A stretch of 64,000 nucleotides of DNA from Apus apus. Its lineage: Eukaryota > Chordata > Aves > Apodiformes > Apodidae. A model generated the notes under the pieces. That model was given only the letters and a program-made list of their open reading frames with translations. It was not told the DNA's origin and searched no databases. This document shows, piece after piece, positions 1-12,340 of this stretch. The position numbers and the translations under genes were made by a program. The stretch spans positions 3,224,001-3,288,000 of the forward strand of contig NC_067301.1 in assembly GCF_020740795.1 (NCBI RefSeq), given 5' to 3'. The stretch's first letter is position 1. Each line of letters opens with the position of its first letter.

Positions 1-3000
1 CACCCTCAGATCATTCCATCTGCCTCTTATTTATAACCTCAACTTCTCTGCACCCCTTCCCTGCCACAAGAGAATGCACCAACGAGTCCCTGGACAGCAG
101 TGTCCCCAGTGGGAAGCAGCTTCTGCCTCTGCCATGGGCCAGTGGCTACACCATGATGGGGACTGGACAAGAAGGGAGGAGGGCTGAGGATGGATTTGCA
201 TGCAGCTGTTACTCCTCTTTGCAGCTATCTAGTTAATTTTTTTAGCTAGGAGATATTTTGTATGCTGCAACTGGCATGTTTTTGCATAAAACTGCTGCTT
301 GGTGACAGCTTATATTTGCATTGTGAGTGAGGAGGGACACTGTGGGCCAGAAAACTTGAACCAAACCCAGGGCTCTAGCCCACCACTAAGGGTCCTGATG
401 CTAACAGATGACTAAAGGAATTTGCTCAGAACATCCATATTTTGGTTGGAACCAGGAGCATCTTCCCAATCTGCTGTAAGAACTTCGGTTGCTACACAGT
501 GGTTGTTTTTTATAGTAACATCTCCAAGGTCTCAGCCTCATTAATCCCAATTTTAGAAATGAAGAAGCATGCAAAGGGAGGTGCTGTTTTGAATAAGGTC
601 TCCTGGGAGGCCAGCAGCACATCACAGCTCTCCTGAAGGTCCAAGTCCTGTGGCCTTTCCACCAGACACTGCAGGAATCGTCCTGTCCCATCACTCCCAG
701 GGCAGCTGACAGCTTCACAGCTCCACAGCAACTCCCTGACCCACAGCTGCTGCCTACAAGTTGACAGGAAAGCCTGGCTGCTATTAAGGTTAAAAATGCT
801 GCCCATAGGGAGAGCAAAGTCTGACATTGCCTGCAGCATACTGCTCACCTGGAGTTATTGCCTGTGGATTAGCAAAGGTCAGGGTTTAGTGCTCCAGCCC
901 TTCCCAGTCTCTTCCTTTACTGCAGGTTAGGGCTACACTTGAAAATGTTGTTGATTTAGCCTCATCTGTAAGTGCATGGAAAAATCCCACCCAGTCTGAG
1001 GGAACCACGGGAGCAGAATTCCTCCAGCAGATGTAATTGTGCTGGCAAATGGAAAATACTCCACCCCTTGGCACTTCAGCCTGTTGGGGGACTTCACAGG
1101 ATCCCTATGGGCAAGAAGGCTCCTTATTAGCAAACACTGTGTTCTCCTGGTCCTGGCACCCCCTCTCCAGCAAAGCCTGATGCCAGCACACCCTCTGCTC
1201 CTCCTTTTTTCTGCTTTTAGTCTTTTCATCTCTTTTCTCTCTCCCACCCATTTTCGTTTTGCCCTGACAACTTTTTTTTCTCCTTTTTTTTTCTTCCCTT
1301 GCAGAATGTGGGAGGGATGAAAGCTGCAGATAATTAATAACCCTGGCACTTCTCAGCTCTACCTTCCTGGGAGAACTCTCAGATTCCTGCTCCCTCCACC
1401 TCTGCCTCCCCCTGCAAACACTCTCTCATTTCCAGCCATGTGCTGTCTGTTCCCATTGCCTGATAAATTGCAGGTGGCAGATCTTGCTCCAAAAGACTTT
1501 TCCTATTTTATGTGTGTGTGCTCATGGGTCAGGATTCAGTCTGAGCTGGGGACACGGGGTGGCTTAGCAGCTCTTCTGGAGATGGGTGCCACCATAGTTT
1601 ACCCACTGGCAGAAGCAACTTCTTGATGTGGGTCTGTGAGGGCTTTGCCAAGATCTTGGGTAAAGCCACCTTGAGGTAGTAGAGCCTTCCCATCTCCCTA
1701 CCTCCAAGGCTGGCAGGGATTTCTTCTCCTTCTCCCACCTGCCTCCTGTTCTGCCCCTTTCAGTTGGTTTCCTGCAGGTCCTTCAGGCTTAGGGCAAGAG
1801 CTATCCTTATTTTCCAGCTCCTGTTCTTTCTTTCTTGATCCTTCCTGTGCTTTCCTACTGTTGAGTCGGTTGGAAATAAGTACTTTGCATTGAAAGAGAG
1901 ATTATCTGGAAAGGCAGAAGGCAGGACCTCAAGAAAGAGGAGGCTTGTGACAGTGCCTCACAGGGGGAACAAATGAGTGCTGCTGCAGAAACTACCTGAG
2001 CAAACAGGAGGAAACACAACAGAGAGAGGCCAAGGAGAAGCTGCTGATAACCTCTAATCACCTCCCAGGAGCTGCATGGTAACTTCAGTGCTGGATCTGT
2101 TTGTGTTCAAGAGGGAGAAGCCGGGCAGGTGCTGAATTGTGCTCTGCCCTTGAAGCATGATTTCTCCTGAGCATCAATTTTGCAAAAGCCTGGTCACCAG
2201 AAACCTTGCCTGTTTTGCAGAACCCTGGAAAATACACTTGGGGACCTGGTCAATGCTCCTCCATGGTGTGGCTGCCACTGCCTTCTGCAGCTGGGGCTGT
2301 GGCCGTGGCTTTCAAGCCACTGTGCAGCTTCTCCTTCATGATCCTCCTGTGTAGATCAATCTGACCACAGTGCAGAGGTTTGATGTTCTGAAGGTGAACG
2401 TTGCATGGATAGCAAAGGAGCCTCTGGCATTCCTGTGGGCTGGGGGATGCTGGGGAAGGTTCCTCCTGCTGCTGCCCTCAGTGGCCACAGGAGACTGAGG
2501 ACAGAAAACCAATAGGTCTTGCAGTCCCTCATGGGCTGTCCCCCTTCCCTATCAGTTTTGGGGCTCAGGATGGACAACTCTCTCACCTCCAGATGTGTAC
2601 ACTGTTTGTTTTATTTTGGGCTTTCCTCTTGCTCTCTGTCCCCTTTCCTCTTCCCATTCAAAGAACTTGGGGCCCTGTGGCTTTTCTCCATTTGTGGGCT
2701 TACTTTAATCTCTGTTACAGCATTTTGTCTCCTTACCTCCTGCCTGGTGCCTGAGCTGTAAGACAAAGAGGTGTTTACGCTCCTTGACTGCCCAGGCATT
2801 GAGGCCGGAGACAAGCAGCACAGCAGGGCCAACCAGGGCCAACCCACCCTGCTTGCTGGAGATTCCCCCCTGCTCCAAAGAGCAAGGAGCCAAGGGCCTG
2901 GAGCCCTCCAGAGGTGGAGGCAGATTTTCAGCTCCAAATTATCTTCAATTAAGGAGTGCTCACGGGGTTGGATTTGGCCTGAGCAGTAAGGGAGTAGGGT

Positions 3001-3259
3001 CAGTGCTGAACAATGTCCTGTTGACATCCCTTCTGAGGAGCAATTCACGGCGCAAGAGGAGAAGGGGCCTTGCTGAGATGCTCCTCAACACAGAAACCTC
3101 AAAGAGGGCTCTGGCCTCTCCTCCTGCCTCCCCCGGCTCCATTCTCTGGCAGGGAAGAGGTGGAGGGGAGCCAGAGGGGGAAGAGTGGCCATTTTCCCTC
3201 TGGCTTGTCTGCCAGGGCTAGCACAGCCTCGTGGGGAGGGGGCCCTGGGGGGCCGGGGG

Positions 3260-3385
3260 TTTGGATAACCTGCCTCATTAGTGGCTGTATGACATCATTA
3301 TCTCACATTAGCGACACTCTTCCAGAGGTAATTGGGAAGCCTCTGGAATGGCCCCGTGACCTTTAATTAATGCAATGGGGCCTTG
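3260..3385. promoter_or_regulatory. Candidate regulatory element, TAAT-rich
   Basis: An AT-rich island in GC-richer flanks packs several homeodomain-type TAAT/ATTA cores (CATTAG, ATCATTATC, GGTAATTGG, TTTAATTAATG) into about 120 bp. It also has a TGACATCA site and, at 3357-3365, TGACCTTTA, whose complement TAAAGGTCA fits the oestrogen-related-receptor site TNAAGGTCA. This composition is typical of conserved vertebrate enhancers. The call rests on composition only. Confidence 0.3.
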
Positions 3386-4002
3386 TCCTTGTGCCATTCC
3401 TCACTCTGCCTCAAGCAGCTGCTTCTTGTTAAGATGCCAGAGCAGGGGAGCCCTGGTCCCATGCCGGCATTTTCTAAGCCTCTGTCCCCCAGGGGAGAAA
3501 TAAAAAGGTGCGTGCACGGTCAGCTGCTGCCTGACTTGTTTCAGCCCCTGTTTTCACCAGCCCCTTGCTTGCCCCCAACTCCAGGCCTCTGCCTGGGCAA
3601 TTACCTCCTAGCAGAGCTGATTATCTCAGCAGAGGTTCCCTCAGCCCCTGGTGCCCACGGGGGTGGGGATGGGGGAGATGGGGCCACGTGGCACCGCCGG
3701 TGGAGCCTGGTCCTTCCACTTGCAAAGGGAACAGGAAGAGCAGCTCTTTGGGTATCCACAGGGAAAGGGCTTGGAGAAGGCTTGAGGCTGAGGGTGCTGC
3801 TCTCAGGCTGGGTTATGGTCACATCTGAGGACAAGACAGGGTAGATGGAGGGTAGAAATGTTGTATTTCTATTATCATCTTGGCTATCAAAGCAAAGAGC
3901 AGTCCTACCCCCTGCTCCAAGAGAGAAGGGATAACTGTGCTCCTCCCGAGCCTTTCATCTCCCTCCAGCCGTAATTCTGGTGCCTGCTCCTGTCTTCACA
4001 GT

Positions 4003-4150
4003 TGTTATTGTCTCTTCAGCTTGGTCTCAGCTGCTAAATCAATGGCCAGAGATTAGTCATTGGCAGCCCCAGGTAGCACAGAGATTTCCATTAGTGCTGT
4101 GCATCTGGGCTGTCATTATTATTATTAGCAGTGTTATTAGAGCAGCGTCT
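4003..4150. promoter_or_regulatory. Candidate regulatory element, ATTA-rich
   Basis: A second cluster of ATTA cores: GATTAGTCATTGG, CCATTAGTG, a short ATT triplet run and GTGTTATTAG within 150 bp, followed by a half site CAAGGTCA near 4306-4313. It may be an enhancer or simply AT-rich DNA with a small triplet repeat at 4116-4129. Confidence 0.22.
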
Positions 4151-7100
4151 GGAGGCTCCGGTCCAGAGTGGCACTTTGTTGTGCTTGGCAGAGTGCAGAA
4201 GGGGAAAGGGTGCCAGTGCTGATGTGCTGAACAGGCAGAGGAGCTATTGCATCTCTGCTTTACAGCCAGGGTGCTGAAACACAAGTAGAGAGAGGGAGTC
4301 CCAAGCAAGGTCACACAAAAAGGCTGGGGTCACCTAAAACACTGTCCAGACCTCCTCATCTACCCATCTCATGGGTCATAGAATTGCCTTCTCTGGGCAC
4401 TTCCCAGTAAAAAGCCTGAATGGAGCTGAAAATCATAGTCTTTCTTATCACCATAGGCCAGGATTTGCTGCCTTAAGTTATTTTCAAAGCAGCAACAAGA
4501 ATTTTTGCAGCATGCAAAGGAGTTCAGTAGCTCAGAAACACCCAGTCCCCAGTCAGAACCCAAATAACTTGTATGCAAATACAAATGCAAGATACCCATC
4601 CACACCACTCACTAGGAATGGGGGGAAGAAATAGCTCATTTTCAGTAAGAAGGGGAGGAAAAACTTAAAAGAGGAGTCCCAGATGTGGTGTGGGGAGACA
4701 GGAAGGTGGGAAGAAATCAATGCTGTGGAAGAGTTTTGCTGAAGCATTATTGCAAAGACTGGAACAATAACATTTCCTCAAAAGACAAAAGCCTGAGAGA
4801 GGGAGGTGGGTTGGTTTGGTTGTGCTGGGAGGCAGATGGATCCATGGTCAGCAAACTATGGACAGTGTGTGTGTGCTTAGGGGCAGGGCTCTTTGTGCTG
4901 GAAAATCCAGAGCTTTGATGTGGGGTGTCATGAGAGCAGGAGCACTGCTGAGCACAGGAGGCAGGGAAGCCTCTTGTAAGGAAGCTGCTCTGTGTTTGTG
5001 AAGACAGGATGCTCTTCCAGCTCAAGCTGCACATGTCTGGGAGCCCCCAGAGCTGGTTAAGAGCAGGAAGAACACACTAGGGTGGCCAGCACTGACCTGA
5101 CTTGAGTTTGAGCAGTCAGAAATAGGGAGTAAGTGAAGGTGAGAGCTGTGGGAAGACCTCTCCTCTCTGTCAAGTGGTCCTGTGTCTGGATCTGCTTGCT
5201 TGTATGTTCACAGAACAGTTAAATGGTCCCAAATAACTCCCTGGCCCCAATCACTGTTTCTGCTTTGCAGACAGGGCAGAGGATTCATGCCCAGACGTTT
5301 CTCTTCCCTGGCAGCAGGGCTACAAAGATATTCCACAGCTCAGATCAGGACTTGGGAAGGCCAGTCCCAGTCTAGTGGACAAGGGCAGCACATGGGCCCC
5401 CGGAGCCAACCAGGCTCTGATTTCTGATTTTGCCACCAGCTCTGGGGCACCAGTGATTGCTGAACCATCATGTGCAGCAGCCTTGTGTTTCTGCATCTGG
5501 TGTTTGGCTGCTCTCTCCATGACCTGCACAGCTTTTCTCCCTTGTGCTGGGCTCCCCCAGCAGAATCCACCCCCCTCTCAGGCAGGCAGGAGCTCTAGGT
5601 GTTACTGGGAGGTAAATAAATCTCTTTTCTTTATCCTGACTCAGGCTTTACAGTTGCTGCTCTACCCTGGCTGCTGGGAGGCCTCCCAGCACACACATTG
5701 CCTTAGGCACTGGAATAGATAATTAAGAATTGTTGTGGTACTGGCCTAGCTCTAATCCTAATTTTGTCTCAGAAACCTCTGTAATAATAATCTTCAGCCT
5801 GAGGAGATAAGGACCACTGGTTGTTACTCTCCTGGCCATGATTCTCTGTGGGGTTTTTGTATTAAAAAATGTGGAAACAAATTAACTCCCTGGAAAGAGC
5901 TAATCAGAGGATTGGGGCTTTTAATTCACAGGTGACCAAAGGCAACATATTTCAAAAGCAGGTGGAGGAGGAACTTGGGTCCTTAGGAGGCTCCAGCTTG
6001 CAGAGAGCTTGAGCTTTTGTGACAGTGGCATTTGGGCTCCTCAGGCTGTGGGGATCAGGCTGCAGAGTGCCAGGCTCTGTGCTGGCACAGCTCACAGCCC
6101 AGCTGCTGGGCCCAGCTCCTTCATCCCAGGTTGCAGTGCCTGTGCCCGTGGTGCTTTGAAAGCACTTCCCGTGGGCAGGGGGGAAGGTGGCTCTCTGTTA
6201 ACAAAGCAGGATTTTTGGGATTCCCATTTTACAGCCCCAGCTTTCAGAGGGTTCATGTCACCAGCTCCCCAGGGCTGATTTAAGTGAAGCCAGACTGGAG
6301 TGGGGCACAAGGCTGCCTCCCCTGGAGCTGGAGCCTTTGCTCCAAGATCCTCCTGCCCTGGGAAGAGAGGGTGAGCAGAGCAGCCCTGTGCGAGGAGCTA
6401 CCGTGTCTGTTGTGCTTGCAACCTGACCTCTCCCTTGCTCTTTGAAGCTGCTGACAGTGGGTGGGCTGAGATCAGTGGAGTGGCCGATCTGCTGGGAGTT
6501 AGAATAACACACCCGGGATGCCCTGTTCAGCTGGAGCACGATCTGTTTGGATGGGGGTGGGCAGTGCAGGGGTGAAGAACTGGGGACCTTGAGGACTGAT
6601 AGGGTCCTGCAGATGTGGAACAGCTTGCATTTGGGGCTGAGGTGGGAGGGGAGGCCCTTTCAACCCAAAACATAATTAATCAGAGGCTTGGACAGAAAAT
6701 GGAGCTGTGGCTGTAGGTCCAGCTACCGTTGCCCTTTCCAGGCCCACAGCCAGAACAGGGAGGGGAGAGCTTTGCCAAGTTGACACTGCGAGATGGTCTC
6801 AGGTCCTTCTCTCTTTTTGCATCTCCTCCCAGAGCTTGGTCTCACTCCCAAGGGCCAGGGTCAGCGTGCCTCCCCCTCCACCATTCCAGCCCCAAGCAGC
6901 CCCTCTCCCCCACAGCACTTTGTTGGGTGCCAGAGAAAAAGAACACCAAAGAGGTGGCCCAAGACACCAGCTCATGCTCCTGTGAATTTTGCTTTATGCT
7001 TTTACCACATGGGTTTGATTTTCATCCCCAGCTGGGATTGCCCAAAATACCATTTGTTTTGCTAAGCAGATACAGTAGCTGGTTAAACCTAGAAGGTTTG

Positions 7101-9596
7101 CATGCAAATGCTGAGCAAAGGCAGAGTAAGGGCTTACCCCAAAGAGCTTGGGACAGGTTGGTGACTGCAGAGATTGGACTGCCCACTGGCTCCAAGCTTT
7201 GGACACCCACACGTGGCAGCTGGTGACCTACCTACATGGATCTCTGAGGGTTTAATGTGGCAGTAGAAAGCAGGACAGACTTGCTGTAGAGACTCCCAAC
7301 ACGCACAGGCTGGTGTTAGCAAAGACCCTGCTTTTCCAGCCTTATGGAACGTGGCTTTTTCCTCTCCCCTCGAGTCACCACACCAGCTGGTTGGGATCCT
7401 CAGGAGATGTTCGCTTCCCCTGCACCCCTCCCTTACAGCCTGCAATCCTGACTGTTCTCATACTCATCATGTCCTGGACATCTAAGACCCGTTTTTCAGC
7501 TCAGCATAAACCTGTGCATCAGGAGGAGGTTAAACATCTAGAGAAACTGCTAACTTTCTGGCTGTAAGTGACATCTAGTGGAAATGGCAGGAAAAATTAG
7601 TTCAACCGGTAAAAAATTGGATTCATTCAGTGATGAAACTGATTCTCAGGAGCTGGAACTTCAGCTTCTTTTCAGGACTTGTAAAAAAAGACTGATAACT
7701 CCATCTGTCTGGGTATGACTTGCAGAGTGCTTGGAGTGCTTGGTTTGTCTCCCAGCAGGGAGCAAGGTGAAGAGCAAGGTGGCAGGGACATGACAGCAGG
7801 CACCTGGCCTTACAGCTGCTGGGCCCCAGCCAGAAGATTAACAGCCATAGCAGACCATGCACTGGTCTGGTGTTCCTGTGCTACAGTTCAGAATAAAACA
7901 ACGCAGTGGAGTAACTTGGCACTGCTAAGATTTGTGGAGGTTTAGGTCTTGCCTGTCCTCCAACAGCTACAGCTCATCCTGCCAGGGCCACGCTGGGGCA
8001 GAGGGTGGTGGCCCCACAGCCTCTTGGCTCTTCTGCAGTTGGAGAACCTGTCCCTCAGGGATGGTGAATCCAGGGTCATGGATATCAGGGCCACCTGTGG
8101 CCTGTGCCTCTGAGGCAGCTGTGTGCTGTTTGCCCTGCCACCTCTTCCTTGGCATGGGAAGGCTGCCTGCTGCCCCCCCTGCTCCAACAGGAAGGGTCCC
8201 ACCAGCAGAGGAGATGTGGCCTGAGGCTGTTCTTGTGTAGAGCAAAGCCAAAGCTTGTGGGGAAACCTGAAACCCAGTGAGACTTGGATCAGCAACTCGA
8301 AACTCAGGCCAGGATACAAGGCTTTTGGAAGAGCTTGGCAGAGTTTCAGGCAAGTGCGGGCTAAGTTTCAAGTCAGCTAGGGCTGACCTTTGAGTGAGCC
8401 TGCTGCTGGCTGCTCAGGAAGCATGGGCCTGAATTTTAGGAGAGCCTGGGGAGTGAGTTCCAGGCAAAAAAAAACACCCCCAAACCCTCCAAAACAGTTA
8501 AAGGGTTTAGGCAAAAACAATGCAGCCCTCTTATGGTTTGGGGGTGATAATTCTTAGCCACTCACCTGCCCCCAAACCAGCAAAACCAGACTGGTGGTTA
8601 CAGCTCCATTGCACTCTGAGTTTCAATGCAGACTTAACCCCTTCCTCATCATGGAGTAACTGCTACTTCCAGGCTTTCTCTGGGGTAGATGGAAATTCCC
8701 TGTTTGTTCTCTCCCTGTCACCAGGGAGGTCTCGTGGCTGGTAGCAGTGCAAGGGTGAAGCTGAACCCGAGCAGCTCAGCATTCCCTGCTCCTGGACACG
8801 AAGGGCTGAGCTATCTATGCAGCAGTTTGTACCCCACAGGAATTTATGGAAGGGGAAAAAAGAATCGGATGAGGGGCAGATCACAAGGCTGGCACTGTGA
8901 AAGCAGAAGACCAGAGCCCAGGGATCAGCCAGAGACAGACAGACAAGGCCTCACTATCAGTGACCAAGGCTGAAAAGCCAAAGTGGAAGGAGGCATGAGA
9001 AAATGGACACAAATAGAGCTGCCTGTCCCAGGCAGTGGGAAGCAGCAAAGCCAATGTAGTCTTGCTCCTGAACCTGTGGACATATTTCTCTTCCCGTTAC
9101 GTTTTTGGTTGTTTTGCTTTGTTTTCCATTGCTTTTCCTGCAATCTCATCACTCCCTCCCCAGCACACAGCATGGGATGGGTGTAGATCAGGGCAGGGAG
9201 GACGTGTTTGTGATCAGACCCACATTTCTCTGCATCAACTGTGTTTTCTGGCACTGAATTCAGCCAAAACCCCCATACTCCTCGTGTTTTAGTGCTGATT
9301 TTAAAAGCTCTGTGAGGGTAGAATTTTCCCAAATGGAGTTTCTTGGATAGGAAATTGCTTATCTTAGAGTATTATTCTATTCAGCTCTGCTAGCTCCTTC
9401 TCCCTTTGCCAGTCTGTTGAAGTCTTGGAGTAACAAACTGCAGCCTGAATCCAGAGGAGGGGACTTCATGCCAAAGGAAGTGCCCTCTCCATGGCACTGC
9501 AGGTTTTCTTGCCTAGCTCCCTTTTCCATGCCCTTGATTCTGGCTCTTTCTCCCACGCTGTGTCCTATGTCATCAGGCAGAGAGGGGCCTCATCTG

Positions 9597-9675
9597 CTGC
9601 TTTATTTCAGGCCCTTCTCTAATTACACATTGACATTAGTTATTTATATAATGTCCTTAATACCAGAGCATCAAT
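9597..9675. promoter_or_regulatory. Candidate regulatory element, AT-rich island
   Basis: About 80 bp with CTAATTACACATTGACATTAG, TTATTTATATAATG and CTTAATACC, sharply more AT-rich than its flanks. There is no coding potential. It resembles the core of a conserved non-coding element; this is judged from composition alone. Confidence 0.22.
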
Positions 9676-11539
9676 GCTGGAGGTGCTGGGAAGTGGTGGG
9701 GAGGCCTGTGCCTGCCTGCCCATGGTGTCCACGGGTCACATTGATCCAGATGCAGCCCTGCAGCATCCCAGCATCTGGCATCACCTCCTCTGGAGACAAG
9801 AGCTCTGGAGAGCTGGAGCCAGGTGTCCCAGAGAGGCACAGGGTCACACACCACATGCCAGAAGGTAATCAGAGATAGTCTGTCTGGGCTGGGATGTCCT
9901 TTACAGGTGGCATAGTGCCCCTTTTGCAGCCTGGGGAGCTTGGGGTGCCTCACCCTTCAAATCCATGCTGGGCTTTTCTGCTACTCCAACCCCCGAGGAA
10001 GGCAGGGAAGTGCTAGCAGATGTGTGATTTCCCCAAGGACAGTGTGTGGGCTTTACCCTGGACAGCTAAATAAATACTTGGATGCCTCCTGCGCCGAGGC
10101 TTGTTTGTGTCTCTGAGGCCGGGTGGGTGGTGTGGTGGGGTGTGTGCAGTTCCTGTTGGGTTTGGTGTGTGGCTGCTCCAGCCCCGGGTTTAAATGTGAC
10201 ACGGGTAGGTCGGGCTGCCCGCCCGCTGCTGGCTTCCAGTTCCGTCTCGCTGCCTCCATCTCTTTTATGTTCTCTGCTGCGGTTTGCAAGGCAGAGTTGA
10301 AAGGTTCCTCTGACTAACCCTGGCTGCTGGACTCAAAGGGAAGGAAGTCGGCTGCAGCCAAGAAAAGGAAGCCAGTTGGTTTCCCTTCTGCGTCTGCAAG
10401 CGCTCGTGAGGGGGAGAGGGAGAAGGGTGTAGCCAGATCAGAAACGAGATAGGATGGGAAGACACCAGACCTCTTTCCTTCCATATTTTCTCGGCTCGAC
10501 CAGCTCCCCGCATGCGTCAGCCCGGGGCAGGGATGAAGGAAGCGTGTCCTGGTGGCTGTTGACCCGGCGCTGCAGCTGCAGCCGCTGGCTGGTGCAGTGC
10601 GTGGAGGCAGCCACCACGGGGAGCTTCCTTCCCACGGGATGGCCAGGGCTGGCAGGGCAAGGCAGGAGGCCTGGCTGCCCTCGGGCATGTGGAGCAGGAG
10701 CTGGGTGCTGGCCCTGGCTCCTCGGGGCCTGCAGTGTGGCACCCCATCCCCATTGGGGAGCCCCGAGGTGGACACAGAGCACGTAGGTCCCACACGGGTG
10801 GCCACCTCCAGTTTGGGGCCTCCTGGTAACCAAAAGGGTGTCTGGAGGCTCAGGGCAGGACTGTCCCCCCTTGGGGCAGCAGGGGCTGTGCTCTGGGCAG
10901 CTGCTTGAGGGCATCTATTTCTGGTCCCTGGGACAGGGAGGGCATGTGGTGGAGCAGGCTGCGGGACCCACAGGAGCTGAGGGCTATTTCTGGCTCTGGC
11001 TCTGGTTGCTGACCCTCCAGGCCACCCTCGGTCAGTCTCTTCCCATGTAACTCCCTTGTGCCAGGTTCACCCTTAATCTCCGACCCAAGACTCCCACTGC
11101 CACCCCCACCAGATGCTCCTGGGTGGCATGGGACAGCTGCCATGTGCCAGGCAAGGTTTGTCACAAGACCATGATGCTGGCTGTGATCTTTTGGTGTGAA
11201 TCTGCAGTGGGCTGGCAAGAAGTGCCTTAGGATTGCTATTGATAGGCAGACAATGCCCCTGAGGCATGTTTTTATCAGCCTAGAAATGGGTGACCTACAG
11301 ACTGAGGCAAAGAGGTGGGTACGTTGCAAAAAGAGCAGTCATTGCCATCCAGATGTCATGCTCCAGCTTCTGCCAAAGGCTGTGAGCTCTGTGGCCTGGG
11401 GTCCTCTTCTCTGCTGGCCATCCCATGGAGCAGCCCCAGGCAGAAGGGAATGGTGGGCATCAGGAGTGGTCCCAGGGACCCCAGAGGCTGTGGCACAGAA
11501 ACTCATCGACTGGCACCCTCTCATCTTCCCCACCAGCTT

Positions 11540-11550
11540 CTATATATGGG
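11540..11550 (+). promoter_or_regulatory. Probable PERM1 promoter, TATA/CArG-like box
   Basis: CTATATATGG at 11540-11549 is one base off the SRF CArG box (CC, six A/T, GG), resembles an MEF2 site and contains a usable TATA box. It lies about 200 bp before a good splice donor (CACAG/GTAGGA, after 11756), so transcription from about 11570 would give a short leader exon. SRF and MEF2 control are normal for striated-muscle genes, which fits PERM1. Confidence 0.35.
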
Positions 11551-11569
11551 CCTGCCCTCTCTGAACCCG

Positions 11570-11756
11570 TCACACTGGGATCTCAAGTGTCACACCGGGG
11601 AGGGAGGGGGGGGGTGTCTAATTTTAGCCCCTGAATGGATCTGTGCTGGAGCCGAGCTCTCTGCCCCCGTCAAGGGTACAGCATCATGTTGTGCTGGGAG
11701 GACTTTCCTGCGTGGCTCTTTGAATGGCTCCATCACCCGCTGAGGTTGTGGCACAG
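11570..11756 (+). other. PERM1: Candidate PERM1 non-coding exon 1
   Basis: The coding exon of PERM1 has a strong splice acceptor only two bases before its ATG, so a leader exon must lie upstream. The nearest good donor is CACAG/GTAGGA at 11756, downstream of the TATA/CArG-like box. This would give an intron of 582 bases (11757-12338). The 5' end is a guess and other leader exons further left are possible. Confidence 0.35.
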
Positions 11757-12340
11757 GTAGGATGCAGCTCTGTCGTCCCTCTGCTTCTCCTCCTCCTGCT
11801 GGATCCCCCCTGCTGCCACGGGGCTCTACTGCATCTCCCTCCCCAGAGCCACGGGTACAGAGGGGGCAGCTGAAATGCCCTTGTTTGAGCTCCAGGCCAC
11901 CTTCATGCATGATGCCATGGCAGCAGGAACTCTCCACACAGCGTGAACCTCCCACTTTTTCCCATGGGCTGTAGGGAGTAGGAAAGGGGTTTGTGAGGTG
12001 AGATGCTGCTGTGGAGGGCATCCCAAACCCGCTGTGCTGGGGGAGCAGGTGCAGAAGGGGCCTGAGGGGGGTAGTAGTGGTCTGTCTCACTGCTGGCTGG
12101 GTTATGCTCCAGCACAGCCATACTTGTCCTGCTGAGCCTGCCAGGAGCTGCCCTCTCCTCCCGTGGATTTCAGCTGGAAATGAGTGAGGATGAGGGAATG
12201 CGGATGGCTGGGAAGCAGCGCAGGAACCTGGGGGGGAAAGGGTTTGGGGCACACAGCTCGGCTATGTCTGTGGATGCCGGTGCCTCCTCCTCATGCCCTG
12301 ATCTCTCTGCCCCCCTTCCCCTTGCTTCGCTGCTGCAGGC

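Larger units (their letters stand above)
1..11530. other. Left intergenic region, no gene recognised
   Basis: I find no exon of a known protein in this 11.5 kb on either strand. The open frames here are short, overlap on both strands and show no familiar motif. By conserved order the region should lie between HES4 (outside the window) and PERM1. It holds a long pyrimidine tract near 1200-1300, short GT runs near 1508 and 4866, an A-rich run near 8467, and islands rich in TAAT cores at about 3260-3385, 4003-4150 and 9597-9675 that are listed separately. A mildly CpG-containing stretch lies at 10080-10800. An unannotated non-coding transcript cannot be excluded. Confidence 0.6.
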
